A stretch of DNA of 61,915 nucleotides from Treponema sp. (GTDB taxonomy: Bacteria; Spirochaetota; Spirochaetia; Treponematales; Breznakiellaceae): contig WRLF01000017.1 in assembly GCA_009777735.1 (NCBI GenBank), forward strand, positions 1 through 61,915, written 5' to 3'. The notes under the pieces were generated by a model. The model was not told the DNA's origin. It saw nothing but the letters and a program-made list of their open reading frames with translations, and searched no databases. Below are positions 17,195 through 25,327 of this stretch, piece by piece. The translations under genes were made by a program, and so were the position numbers. The stretch's first letter is position 1, and each line of letters opens with the position of its first letter.

Positions 17195-17551
17195 TTAAAT
17201 TACCCTTGTTCCGCCGGTTCTTAGGCCCGCTTCGTAGAGCTTGCCGCAGGAAATATACATGGGGAGCTTTGTACCGCCCAGGATGATGTCTGCCTCTTCT
17301 GCCATATCAATCATATCACGGCTGGGCGTTTTGCCCCGCACAAAAATAATGGCGTGAATATCAAGCAGAGTTGCAGTACGGATCACTTGCGGATTTACCA
17401 AGCCGGTTAAGAGAATCACCTTGTCTTTGACAAAAGCCATAACATCGCTCATAAGATCGGATCCGCATACAGCCAGTATTTCCATATCTGCTCTGTCTTC
17501 TCCGTTGAAAAATTGTCCTTCAAGTATCTCTACCGCTTTCGCAACAGTCAT
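17195..17551 (-). CDS. DRTGG-domain-like protein
   Basis: 118 residues from the ATG at 17551, chosen because it alone has a strong GGAGG site at proper spacing; a longer frame upstream lacks one. The sequence has alternating hydrophobic strands (VILLTGLVNPQVIRTA, AIIFVRG) and ends GLRTGGTRVI, which resembles the DRTGG domain (related to part of phosphotransacetylases and CBS proteins). Stand-alone DRTGG proteins occur with [FeFe]-hydrogenase gene clusters in anaerobes, but no hydrogenase gene is adjacent here. The assignment is tentative and the function unknown. Confidence 0.55.
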   Translation of the reverse strand: MTVAKAVEILEGQFFNGEDRADMEILAVCGSDLMSDVMAFVKDKVILLTGLVNPQVIRTATLLDIHAIIFVRGKTPSRDMIDMAEEADIILGGTKLPMYISCGKLYEAGLRTGGTRVI

Positions 17552-17669
17552 CGCATCCTCCGTTTCGGGTAGTATAGCAAAAACCATACCTGTATGCAAT
17601 AGTTGAATATAGACAATTTTTTGTTATTGTATTATTTTAAAGTATGCATAGTCCAAGAGGGAGGATAGT

Positions 17670-17780
17670 ATGGCTGAACATGTAATGCATAAAAAAGATG
17701 CCAAAAAAGCGCCTAAAAAGACGCTGAAAGAGAAAAGGGAAGACAAAAAAGCCAAAAAAAAGAACAAAGAACAGCAGTAG
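17670..17780 (+). CDS. small lysine-rich protein (36 residues)
   Basis: A short ORF with an excellent GGGAGGAT site just before its ATG. The product (MAEHVMHKKDAKKAPKKTLK..., ending NKEQQ) is about half lysine with few hydrophobic residues, so it is strongly basic and probably disordered. It could bind nucleic acid; this is inference from composition. It lies 22 bp upstream of dnaE on the same strand, and dnaE has no clear Shine-Dalgarno sequence of its own, so the small gene may couple translation into dnaE. I do not recognise a named family. Confidence 0.6.
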   Translation: MAEHVMHKKDAKKAPKKTLKEKREDKKAKKKNKEQQ

Positions 17781-17802
17781 AAAGCGGAATACACAGAGTT
17801 CA

Positions 17803-20800
17803 ATGGCTGATTTTATTCACCTCCACGTTCATTCGGATTTCTCTCTGGCTGATGCCGCCGTTTCGGTGAAAAATCTGGTGAAAAGGGCGCGGGAGTTGGG
17901 AATGACCCATCTGGCTCTTACCGACCACGGCAATATGTTCGGGGCAATGGAATTTCTTGCCGCATGTGAAGAGACGGTTGCCGAAGAATATATTGACAAT
18001 GATGGGAAAGCGCAAAAACGGGATAAAAAGAGGTTTAACCCCCAACCCATAATCGGCTGCGAGGTCTATGTCGCACCCGGTTCCCGCCATGAAAAAAAGA
18101 AAATTGAGAATGAACGCAGATACTATCACCTGGTGTTGCTGGCAACAAACCGCGAAGGTTATTTCAATCTGGTAAAACTCTGCTCTTTTGCCTATACGGA
18201 AGGCTTTTATGAACGGCCCCGTATTGACGAAGAATTGCTGGATAAATACCATGGCGGACTTATTGCCCTGTCTGCCTGTGTTGCCGGTGTAATTCCCCGG
18301 TTGATTCGTGCAGGGAAGATTGCCGAGGCAGAACAAAAAGCACTGCATTACCGCGACCTGTTCGGCGTTGATGAACAGGGCAGGCCGAATTTTTATCTTG
18401 AAATACAGAATCACGGCATCCCTGCCGAGACACTGAAATGTCCTTATTCACAGCAGGATATTAATAATGAAATCATTGCCATTTCCCGTAAAACCGGTAT
18501 TCCGCTGGTTGCAACTAACGATGTACATTACCTTAATCAGGATGACTATATTGCCCATGATGTGCTCCTTTGCATAGGAACTAATAAATTATATTCCGAA
18601 AAAGCAAGGAAAAACTATCATGGCGATCAGTTTTATTTTAAGACTGCCGATGAAATGGCGGCTCTCTTCCCCGATTGCCCGGAAGCCATTACCAACACAA
18701 CTAGTATTGCTGGGCGCTGTAATACCGATATCCCCAATATCACCACTGAAGACCTTCCCCGGTATCTACCCGAATATGACCTTCCCTCCGGTTTTTCCAA
18801 TGCCGATGACTACCTGCGGCATCTTGCAAACGAAGGTCTTGCCAAACGCTATCCTCATGCTCACAGCGAACATGGTGCTAAATGGCGGGCAATTCAGGAG
18901 CGTTTGGATTACGAGCTTGGCATTATCATCTCAATGGGTTTTACCGGCTATTTTCTCATTGTAGAAGATTTCGTCAGGTGGGCGGGGGATCATGATATTC
19001 CTGTCGGGCCGGGGCGCGGCTCCGGAGCAGGATCCATTGTTGCGTACACTTTGTATATAACGAACATCGATCCCCTCAAATACAATCTGCTTTTTGAACG
19101 TTTTCTCAATCCTGAACGTATCAGTATGCCCGATTTTGACATTGATTTTCCGCATAATGGCCGTGAAGCTGTAATAAACTACATTACCCAAAAATACGGG
19201 AGAGAGCAGGTAGGGCAAATTATTACTTTTCAAACATTGGGTGCAAAAGGGGTTATCAAGGATGTAGCCCGCGTACTGAACATATCATACCCGGATTCAG
19301 AGATGATAACGAAACTTATCTCCGATGACCCAAAAATAACATTGCAAAAAGCATTTAAAGAAGAACCCCGGCTGAAAGAACTGGAAAACGATTCTCGGTA
19401 CACTGAAATGTTTAGTCTTGCCCGTAAACTGGAAGGCCTTAACCGTAATTCCAGTATTCACGCATCCGGCGTGGTCATAGGTAACGATATCCTGTACAAC
19501 CTTGTACCGCTTTTCAAAGATTCCAAAGGGGCCATTGCTACCCAGTTTGGTATGAAACATCTGGAAAAATGCGGGCTGGTAAAAATGGACATCCTGGGGA
19601 TTAAAGCTTTGGATGTTATCAAGCATACGGAAGAACTTATCAGGCAGAAAGGCGGCGAACATGCCTGTTTTGATATCGAAACCATCCCCGAGAATGATAA
19701 AGCGACATTCAAAATGCTCGGTGAAGGTCAGAGTTTTGCCGTATTTCAATTTGCGTCCGATGGAATGAAGAATAATCTGAAACGGGCAAAACCCGGAAAA
19801 ATAGAAGACCTCATAGCCCTGAACGCTTTGTACCGGCCAGGTCCCATGGCCAACATCCCATTGTTTATTGATTCAAAAAATGGCCGCCGGGCAATTACCT
19901 ACCCTCACATTAACCTGGAAACGATACTCAAAGAGACTTATGGAGTCATAGTTTACCAGGAGCAGGTTATGCAGGTAGCACGGAGCATTGCAGGATACAG
20001 CATGGGGCAAGCCGATATGCTTCGCAAAGCAATGGGTAAAAAGACACAGGAAATAATAGAAGAAGAACGAACACCTTTTATTGAAGGCGCCGTAAAACAG
20101 GGTTATTCCAGGAATGTTGCAGGTAAAATTTACGATGAAATGGCCCCGTTTGGCGGGTATGGTTTTAACAAAAGCCATTCGGCTTGTTATGCCGTACTTG
20201 CCTACCGGACTGCCTGGCTTAAGGCAAATTTCCCCCTGGAGTTCATGGCGGCAAATCTTACCAATGAAAGTTACAATAATGATAAAGTCAAGCTTACTGA
20301 ATGTATTGAAGAAACCCATAAGATGGGTATTGTAATCGACCCGCCGGATATTAACCGTTCAGAAACGATTTTTTCCATTAAAGATGATCGTATCGTCTAT
20401 GGTTTTTTGGGGATAAAAGGCATTGGAGAAGCATCTTCTGATGAAATTGTCAGATGCAGAAAAGATATTTCCGGCAAAGGCGAATCTCCATATGTTGATT
20501 TTATGGATTTTCTGAATAAGATAGATTTTAAACTGGCGGGAAAAGCGGTAATCAAAAATCTCATTCAAACAGGCTCGTTTGACAAGTTAGGTGAAAGCAG
20601 AGGAAATCTTTTGGGGAATCTGGATCGGGCGTTTGAGTTTGTCCAAAAACAGAAAGAAGACAAAAAATCCGGTGCCAGCCTGTTTGGAGATACAGATGAA
20701 AAGGAATTTGCCGATTTTGTTTTTGATGATTTTCCGCAGATCGGCCAGTCCGAAAAACTAAAAGACGAAAAAGAACTTATTGGGTTTTTTCTGTCAGGAC

Positions 20801-21810
20801 ACCCTTTGGATGAACAGCGGGAATTATGGCAAAAAGAAGTAAAAGTAAATCTGGGAAATAAAGAATCCCTGGAAACGGGAGACTGTACCCTCATTGGTAT
20901 AATTAAAAACATTAAAGAAGTAAACTCCAAAAGCGGGAAGATGGCATATGCGGTCATTGAAGACTATAATGGAGAAATAGACGCAATCTTTTTTTCCAAG
21001 GCATGGGAAACATATCGGGGCAGCATTGAAGATGATAAGATCGTTAACCTTAAGGGAAGAATTGAATATCGGTCCGATAAAGATAAATATAATTTCATTG
21101 TTGAAGCAAAATCCGACACAAAGCAAGACGAAGGATTCCTGGAAAAATGGGAGCAATTCTATCCTGTCTGGCAGCACATGGCGGATTTAAAAACAGGCAG
21201 CATTGCACAAAAAGAGAAAGGAAATTACACAGTGATAGGGGAGCTTAAATCCCTGAGGGAAACACAGGACAGAAACGGCAATGGTATGGCTTTTGGTACC
21301 TTGCAGGACTTTGAAGGCGAAATTGATCTTGTGTTTTTTTCAAAACCCTGGAGTGCCTGCCGGAATTTTGTATTTTTAAACGATTTTATTGCGCTGAAGG
21401 GAACATGGGATCCTGCGAACGATCGTAACAAAAAAAAGCCAGGGCTTTTAATAACAAGCATTGCCGACCTTGCTGCTCTGAGCCGTTCCGCTTCGAGAAA
21501 AACACAAGCCAGAGAGGAGTCTGCCGGGACAGAACAGAAGCCGCTTCAACCGGTGATTGCTGAGCCGATAAACGCCATTCATATTTGCCTGACAGAAGAT
21601 GCAGCAGAGTGTGACGATAATATTCTGCCCTTGCGGAATTACCTTGCCATGAACCCAGGCCCATGTCCGGTATTTATCCATATACCAGACGAAAATGAAC
21701 AAATAATCCGCTCAGAATCCGGTTTGAGTCTTGAAGCTGAAAAAGAAGCTGTGGGTGTTCTGGAAGGATGCAGGGGAGTTTTGAAAGCATGGAAGGAACA
21801 GTGCAGTTAG
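17803..21810 (+). CDS. dnaE: DNA polymerase III alpha subunit
   Basis: 1335 residues, longer than the 1160 of E. coli. An N-terminal PHP domain (HLHVHSDFSLADA, TDHGNMFGAMEF) is followed by the polymerase core with catalytic aspartates in MPDFDIDF (about 445-447) and VKMDILG (about 595). A helix-hairpin-helix region follows (GFLGIKGIGEASSDEIV). The C-terminus carries two OB-like folds in tandem (about 1024-1105 and 1130-1225), where one is usual; both have the G-x-I-D-x-(I/V)-F-F-S-K pattern. A further C-terminal segment of about 100 residues follows. It replicates the chromosome. The stop lies within the beginning of the YggT-like gene. Confidence 0.95.
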   Translation: MADFIHLHVHSDFSLADAAVSVKNLVKRARELGMTHLALTDHGNMFGAMEFLAACEETVAEEYIDNDGKAQKRDKKRFNPQPIIGCEVYVAPGSRHEKKKIENERRYYHLVLLATNREGYFNLVKLCSFAYTEGFYERPRIDEELLDKYHGGLIALSACVAGVIPRLIRAGKIAEAEQKALHYRDLFGVDEQGRPNFYLEIQNHGIPAETLKCPYSQQDINNEIIAISRKTGIPLVATNDVHYLNQDDYIAHDVLLCIGTNKLYSEKARKNYHGDQFYFKTADEMAALFPDCPEAITNTTSIAGRCNTDIPNITTEDLPRYLPEYDLPSGFSNADDYLRHLANEGLAKRYPHAHSEHGAKWRAIQERLDYELGIIISMGFTGYFLIVEDFVRWAGDHDIPVGPGRGSGAGSIVAYTLYITNIDPLKYNLLFERFLNPERISMPDFDIDFPHNGREAVINYITQKYGREQVGQIITFQTLGAKGVIKDVARVLNISYPDSEMITKLISDDPKITLQKAFKEEPRLKELENDSRYTEMFSLARKLEGLNRNSSIHASGVVIGNDILYNLVPLFKDSKGAIATQFGMKHLEKCGLVKMDILGIKALDVIKHTEELIRQKGGEHACFDIETIPENDKATFKMLGEGQSFAVFQFASDGMKNNLKRAKPGKIEDLIALNALYRPGPMANIPLFIDSKNGRRAITYPHINLETILKETYGVIVYQEQVMQVARSIAGYSMGQADMLRKAMGKKTQEIIEEERTPFIEGAVKQGYSRNVAGKIYDEMAPFGGYGFNKSHSACYAVLAYRTAWLKANFPLEFMAANLTNESYNNDKVKLTECIEETHKMGIVIDPPDINRSETIFSIKDDRIVYGFLGIKGIGEASSDEIVRCRKDISGKGESPYVDFMDFLNKIDFKLAGKAVIKNLIQTGSFDKLGESRGNLLGNLDRAFEFVQKQKEDKKSGASLFGDTDEKEFADFVFDDFPQIGQSEKLKDEKELIGFFLSGHPLDEQRELWQKEVKVNLGNKESLETGDCTLIGIIKNIKEVNSKSGKMAYAVIEDYNGEIDAIFFSKAWETYRGSIEDDKIVNLKGRIEYRSDKDKYNFIVEAKSDTKQDEGFLEKWEQFYPVWQHMADLKTGSIAQKEKGNYTVIGELKSLRETQDRNGNGMAFGTLQDFEGEIDLVFFSKPWSACRNFVFLNDFIALKGTWDPANDRNKKKPGLLITSIADLAALSRSASRKTQAREESAGTEQKPLQPVIAEPINAIHICLTEDAAECDDNILPLRNYLAMNPGPCPVFIHIPDENEQIIRSESGLSLEAEKEAVGVLEGCRGVLKAWKEQCS

Positions 21811-22388
21811 TTTTTCAAATATTGGCATCTTTTTTAAGCATATACTCTCTGCTGGTAGTTGTCAGAATTCTGCTTTCCTGGTTTCCCGGTACCCGGCACT
21901 CAATGCCCGTGTTGATATTGTCCCGAATTACCGACCCCTATCTTGACTGGTGGCGGCGGAGACTCAACCTGCGGATAGGTTTCCTGGATCTTTCCCCCCT
22001 TGTTGCAATGGCTGCGCTTTCTGCGGCGAACTGGATATGTACATCCTTTGCACGATTCGGCAAGGTAGGTCCGGGGACAATTCTGGCAATTTGTCTTTCC
22101 GCAGTATGGTCAATAGCTTCATTTGTTTTGGGATTTTTCATCATTGTGCTTATCCTGCGTCTTATTGCCTTCATTACCAGCAGGAATATATACAGTCCTT
22201 TCTGGCAGGTCATAGATACCATTTCCCGGCCGTTGTTATTCCGCATAAACAGAATCATTTTTGGCAGGAAAATTGTCAGTTATATGACAGGAATTGTCGT
22301 TACTATTGCGGTAATAGGCATTATTTTACTGTTGGGGAGCTATATGGTAAACAGATTATTTATTATGCTTTCAGGGCTGCCCCTGTAA
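21789..22388 (+). CDS. YggT-family membrane protein
   Basis: 199 residues from the ATG at 21789, which has an AGGGGAG site 10 bp upstream; an in-frame ATG at 21768 has poor spacing and may be the start instead. Both overlap the end of dnaE. There are four or five membrane segments in two related halves, each with the YggT pattern (VVRILLSWFPG...DPYLDW and LILRLIAFITSRNIYSPFW...ISRPLLFRI). YggT proteins are linked to osmotic or turgor adaptation, with no defined mechanism. recG begins 2 bp after its stop. Confidence 0.8.
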   Translation: MEGTVQLVFQILASFLSIYSLLVVVRILLSWFPGTRHSMPVLILSRITDPYLDWWRRRLNLRIGFLDLSPLVAMAALSAANWICTSFARFGKVGPGTILAICLSAVWSIASFVLGFFIIVLILRLIAFITSRNIYSPFWQVIDTISRPLLFRINRIIFGRKIVSYMTGIVVTIAVIGIILLLGSYMVNRLFIMLSGLPL

Positions 22389-22390
22389 AT

Positions 22391-24586
22391 ATGCTGATCC
22401 GTTCCCTGTCCGTACCGTTAACCGCAATCCGGGGCATCGGCTCTGCACTTGTTCCAAAGCTGGCACGGCTGGGCATACGGAACACGACGGGTTTGTTATG
22501 CCATTATCCCCGTGACTGGGAAGATCGCAGCGTGCAGGTTCCCATCAGGGAGTTCCGGCACAGACAGGTTTGCACCAATGTTACCGTAGTGGCTCGCGAC
22601 TGGATCGGTTATGGCCGCATGCGGACGCTCAAAGTATACGTTGAGGACGAAAGTGGTAAGGCATCGTTGCTCTGTTTTAACCGCCCCTGGCTGGAAAAAC
22701 AGTTGGTAGCCGGCGGGCATTTTCGTCTATGGGGCCGGTTTTATTACAAGTACGGCGAAATCCAGTCAAGCAATTTTGTGATTGAGGAGACCGGGGACCG
22801 GGGACCGGGGACCGGGGATCAGATTTTGCCTGTATATCCTCTAACAGCCGGTTTAACCCAGGCCATGCTCCGCCGCTTTGTCAACTTTGCTCTCGAACAA
22901 TATGCAGCCAACCTGGACGACGAGCTTCCCGGCAAAATCATCGCCAGAGACGGGTTGCTTCCCAAGAAGGCCGCTATCAGGGCGATTCACTTTCCTGCTT
23001 CGGTTGCGGAACTGGAACTGGCAAAAAAAACTTTAATTTTCGAAGAGCTGTTTTACCTTGAAATAATGGTCGGGAAAAGAGCGCTGGAAAGAAAGAGAAA
23101 AGTGAGAAGTGAGAAAGGAGAAGTGAGAAGAGGAAGAAGTTTAGCGGATTACCATCAAAGCATAGATAGCAATCATATCTTTGATGATAACCCGCAGAGC
23201 CTCTTCCCCACTCCTCACTCCTCACTCCTCACTCCTCACTTGCCCTGCTCTCCCTTGCAAAACCGCCTGATCGAACGGCTGCCGTTTTCGCTGACACCGG
23301 GACAGACAGAAGCCATCGTAGAAATTATCGCCGATATGGCGACCGGCCCCAGTTTTTCAATGGCGCGGCTTTTGCAGGGTGATGTCGGTTCGGGGAAAAC
23401 GCTCGTGGCATTTCTGGCGGCGTTGCGGGCGGTTAACGACGGCGGACAGGCTGCGCTCATGGCACCAACGGAATTGCTTGCACGGCAGCATGCGGAAAAT
23501 GCTGCACTCCTGCTGGAACCGCTGGGACTGCAGATTGCGTTTCTGACAGGTAACATCAAAGCTGCGGGCAGGAAGGATCTGCTGCGGCATTTGGCAGCAG
23601 GAGAAGTTGATATTGTCGTTGGAACCCATGCACTTTTTTCCAAAGATGTTACATACAAAAACCTGCGGCTGGTAGTGGTGGACGAACAGCACCGGTTTGG
23701 CGTAACGCAGCGTTCGCTTATAATGGCTAAGGGAGCAAACCCCCACCTGTTGATGATGAGCGCCACACCCATTCCCCGTACCCTTGCCCTGACCGTTTTT
23801 GGCGACATGGATGTGTCGGTGATTCGTGATATGCCGCCGGGCAGGAAACCGGTAAAAACCCACCTGGCAAAAGAATCCAGCGAAGACAGGGTGTACGATT
23901 TTATCCGCAAAAAACTTGAGGCGGGATCGCAGGCGTATTTTGTGTACCCATTGATTGACGGCGGCGACAGCGGCGATACGTCAAATATAAAAGATGCTGC
24001 TTCCATGGCGGAACGGCTTGCCGCAGAGGTGTTTCCCCGTTTTTCCGTTGCGTTGATCCATTCAAAACTTAACGAAGAAGAAAAAAGAACAACCATGGAG
24101 CGTTTTCGCCGGGGCGAAATACAGGTGTTAGTCGCAACGAGTGTTGTCGAAGTCGGAGTAGATGTACCGAACGCCAACTGCATGGTAATAGAACACGCCG
24201 AGCGTTTTGGCCTTTCCGCATTGCACCAGCTCCGCGGGCGGGTAGGGCGGGGGCAGGAACAGGCGTTCTGTTTCCTCGTGTACTCCGATGAACTGACCGA
24301 TGATGGAAAATCACGCCTCAAGGTGATGCTCGAAAACACAGACGGCTTTGTCATTGCTGAAGAAGACCTCAAACTGCGCGGGCCGGGACAGATTGCCGGG
24401 ACGGAACAATCCGGTTACCTCAACCTGGGTATTGCCAACCCCATCCGTGACATTGAAGAACTTGCCCGCGCCCGCACAGATGCTTTTTTCATTTTGGAAA
24501 ACGACCCCGGCCTTGTGTTGGACGATCATCGGATCGTCGCCCGTGTTCTGGATGAAGCCCCGCCTTTTTCCGAAGTGGTGTTTTAG
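22391..24586 (+). CDS. recG: ATP-dependent DNA helicase RecG with translated repeat insertions
   Basis: 731 residues from the ATG 2 bp after the YggT-like stop. It remodels stalled forks and branched DNA. The N-terminal wedge OB domain is followed by the helicase core: Walker A GDVGSGKT (about 330-337), DEQH box (about 430), SATPIPRTLAL, and the RecG C-terminal motifs (LHQLRGRVGRG, FVIAEEDLKLRGPGQ). Two insertions interrupt it in linkers. About ten residues (GDRGPGTGDQ) come from four CCGGGGA heptamers. About 55 residues (from roughly 233 to 289, including SEKGEVRRG and PHSSLLTPHLP) are encoded by a palindromic repeat. The reading frame stays open through both, so the protein is probably functional. 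The usual RecG is about 690 residues. Confidence 0.95.
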   Translation: MLIRSLSVPLTAIRGIGSALVPKLARLGIRNTTGLLCHYPRDWEDRSVQVPIREFRHRQVCTNVTVVARDWIGYGRMRTLKVYVEDESGKASLLCFNRPWLEKQLVAGGHFRLWGRFYYKYGEIQSSNFVIEETGDRGPGTGDQILPVYPLTAGLTQAMLRRFVNFALEQYAANLDDELPGKIIARDGLLPKKAAIRAIHFPASVAELELAKKTLIFEELFYLEIMVGKRALERKRKVRSEKGEVRRGRSLADYHQSIDSNHIFDDNPQSLFPTPHSSLLTPHLPCSPLQNRLIERLPFSLTPGQTEAIVEIIADMATGPSFSMARLLQGDVGSGKTLVAFLAALRAVNDGGQAALMAPTELLARQHAENAALLLEPLGLQIAFLTGNIKAAGRKDLLRHLAAGEVDIVVGTHALFSKDVTYKNLRLVVVDEQHRFGVTQRSLIMAKGANPHLLMMSATPIPRTLALTVFGDMDVSVIRDMPPGRKPVKTHLAKESSEDRVYDFIRKKLEAGSQAYFVYPLIDGGDSGDTSNIKDAASMAERLAAEVFPRFSVALIHSKLNEEEKRTTMERFRRGEIQVLVATSVVEVGVDVPNANCMVIEHAERFGLSALHQLRGRVGRGQEQAFCFLVYSDELTDDGKSRLKVMLENTDGFVIAEEDLKLRGPGQIAGTEQSGYLNLGIANPIRDIEELARARTDAFFILENDPGLVLDDHRIVARVLDEAPPFSEVVF
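22791..22818 (+). repeat. CCGGGGA heptamer x4 inside recG
   Basis: Four perfect tandem copies of CCGGGGA, in frame, encoding a Gly/Pro/Asp-rich loop between the wedge domain and the next segment of RecG. Confidence 0.9.
23092..23254. repeat. heptamer-armed palindromic element inserted in recG
   Basis: The left arm (23092-23133) is built from GTGAGAA-type units and the right arm (23210-23254) from CTCACTC units, approximate reverse complements of each other. The interior is a second inverted repeat: GCGGATTACCATCAAAG against CTTTGATGATAACCCGC, 15 of 17 bases pairing. The whole is about 163 bp, folds on itself, and is translated without a stop or frameshift. Confidence 0.75.
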
Positions 24587-24657
24587 AAAATATCATTAAG
24601 ATAAGGTATGGTTGACATCATTGACGTTTTTCTGAATTATTACCAAAGGAGCTTCAG

Positions 24658-25167
24658 ATGAAAAAGAAAATTTTTGTTATCTCGTTATTTTTTGGACTTG
24701 CTTTTTTTGCCTTTGGTCAAGAAGCAAGTGATTTTAATTATACTGTACAAAATGGAAGGTTAACCATTACAGGGTATTTAAATACTGGCCCTAAAACAGT
24801 TGTTATTCCTGAAAGTATTTGCGGATGGCCTGTTACCGCAATTGGAAATGAAGCATTTAGGGACAAACAGCTAACCAGTGTAACAATTCCCAATTCGGTA
24901 ACCGCAATTGGAAATCTAGCATTTGCAAGTAACAGGCTAACCAGTGTAACAATTCCCAACTCAGTAATCACAATTGGAAATGAAGCATTTTCTACTAATC
25001 AATTAACCAGTGTAACAATTGGCAATTCGATAACTACAATTGGTTCTTCCGCATTTATTAGAAATCCATTGGAAAGTGTTGTTATTTCGGGATCTGTTAT
25101 GAATTTTAATAGTAATGCTTTTGACAGAGAGGTTGTAATTCAAAGGCCAGGGGTCGTAAGGCCATAA
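24658..25167 (+). CDS. short secreted BspA-type leucine-rich repeat protein
   Basis: 169 residues with a signal peptide (about 1-20, ending AFG) and four LRR_5 repeats of 22 residues, each close to [19 protein letters not shown]. At the DNA level the units start at 24835, 24901, 24967 and 25033, exactly 66 bp apart and very similar, which suggests recent expansion. The N-terminal lead-in contains the usual [17 protein letters not shown]. Its low GC content compared with its neighbours suggests a separate history. Probably exported; partner unknown. Confidence 0.8.
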   Translation: MKKKIFVISLFFGLAFFAFGQEASDFNYTVQNGRLTITGYLNTGPKTVVIPESICGWPVTAIGNEAFRDKQLTSVTIPNSVTAIGNLAFASNRLTSVTIPNSVITIGNEAFSTNQLTSVTIGNSITTIGSSAFIRNPLESVVISGSVMNFNSNAFDREVVIQRPGVVRP

Positions 25168-25327
25168 AATACTAACCGCTTGCCGGGGGATTTCATACGG
25201 AGACACGGAGGCGCAGAGCACACCAAGGACACGGAGTGAATTAGGAATTAATTATTAAATAGAACATGGGGCGTTTGTAACGGTTGACCTGTTTATATTG
25301 TATGGAAATATGTCAGATGTGTATCAG
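25168..25327. other. intergenic stretch with degenerate ACACGGAG repeats
   Basis: Between the LRR gene and the stop of the next minus-strand gene. At 25197-25238 it holds degenerate repeats of the ACACGGAG type (GGAGACACGGAGGCGCAGAG, then GGACACGGAG). No gene is recognised. Confidence 0.5.

Noticed and set aside
17551..17599. Longer start for the DRTGG-like protein
   Set aside because: The upstream ATG has no ribosome-binding site, whereas the internal ATG has GGAGG at ideal spacing.
21950..22390. N-terminal extension of RecG by 147 residues
   Set aside because: That frame overlaps the YggT-like gene and carries no recG-like sequence; the ATG 2 bp after the YggT stop starts the known domain.
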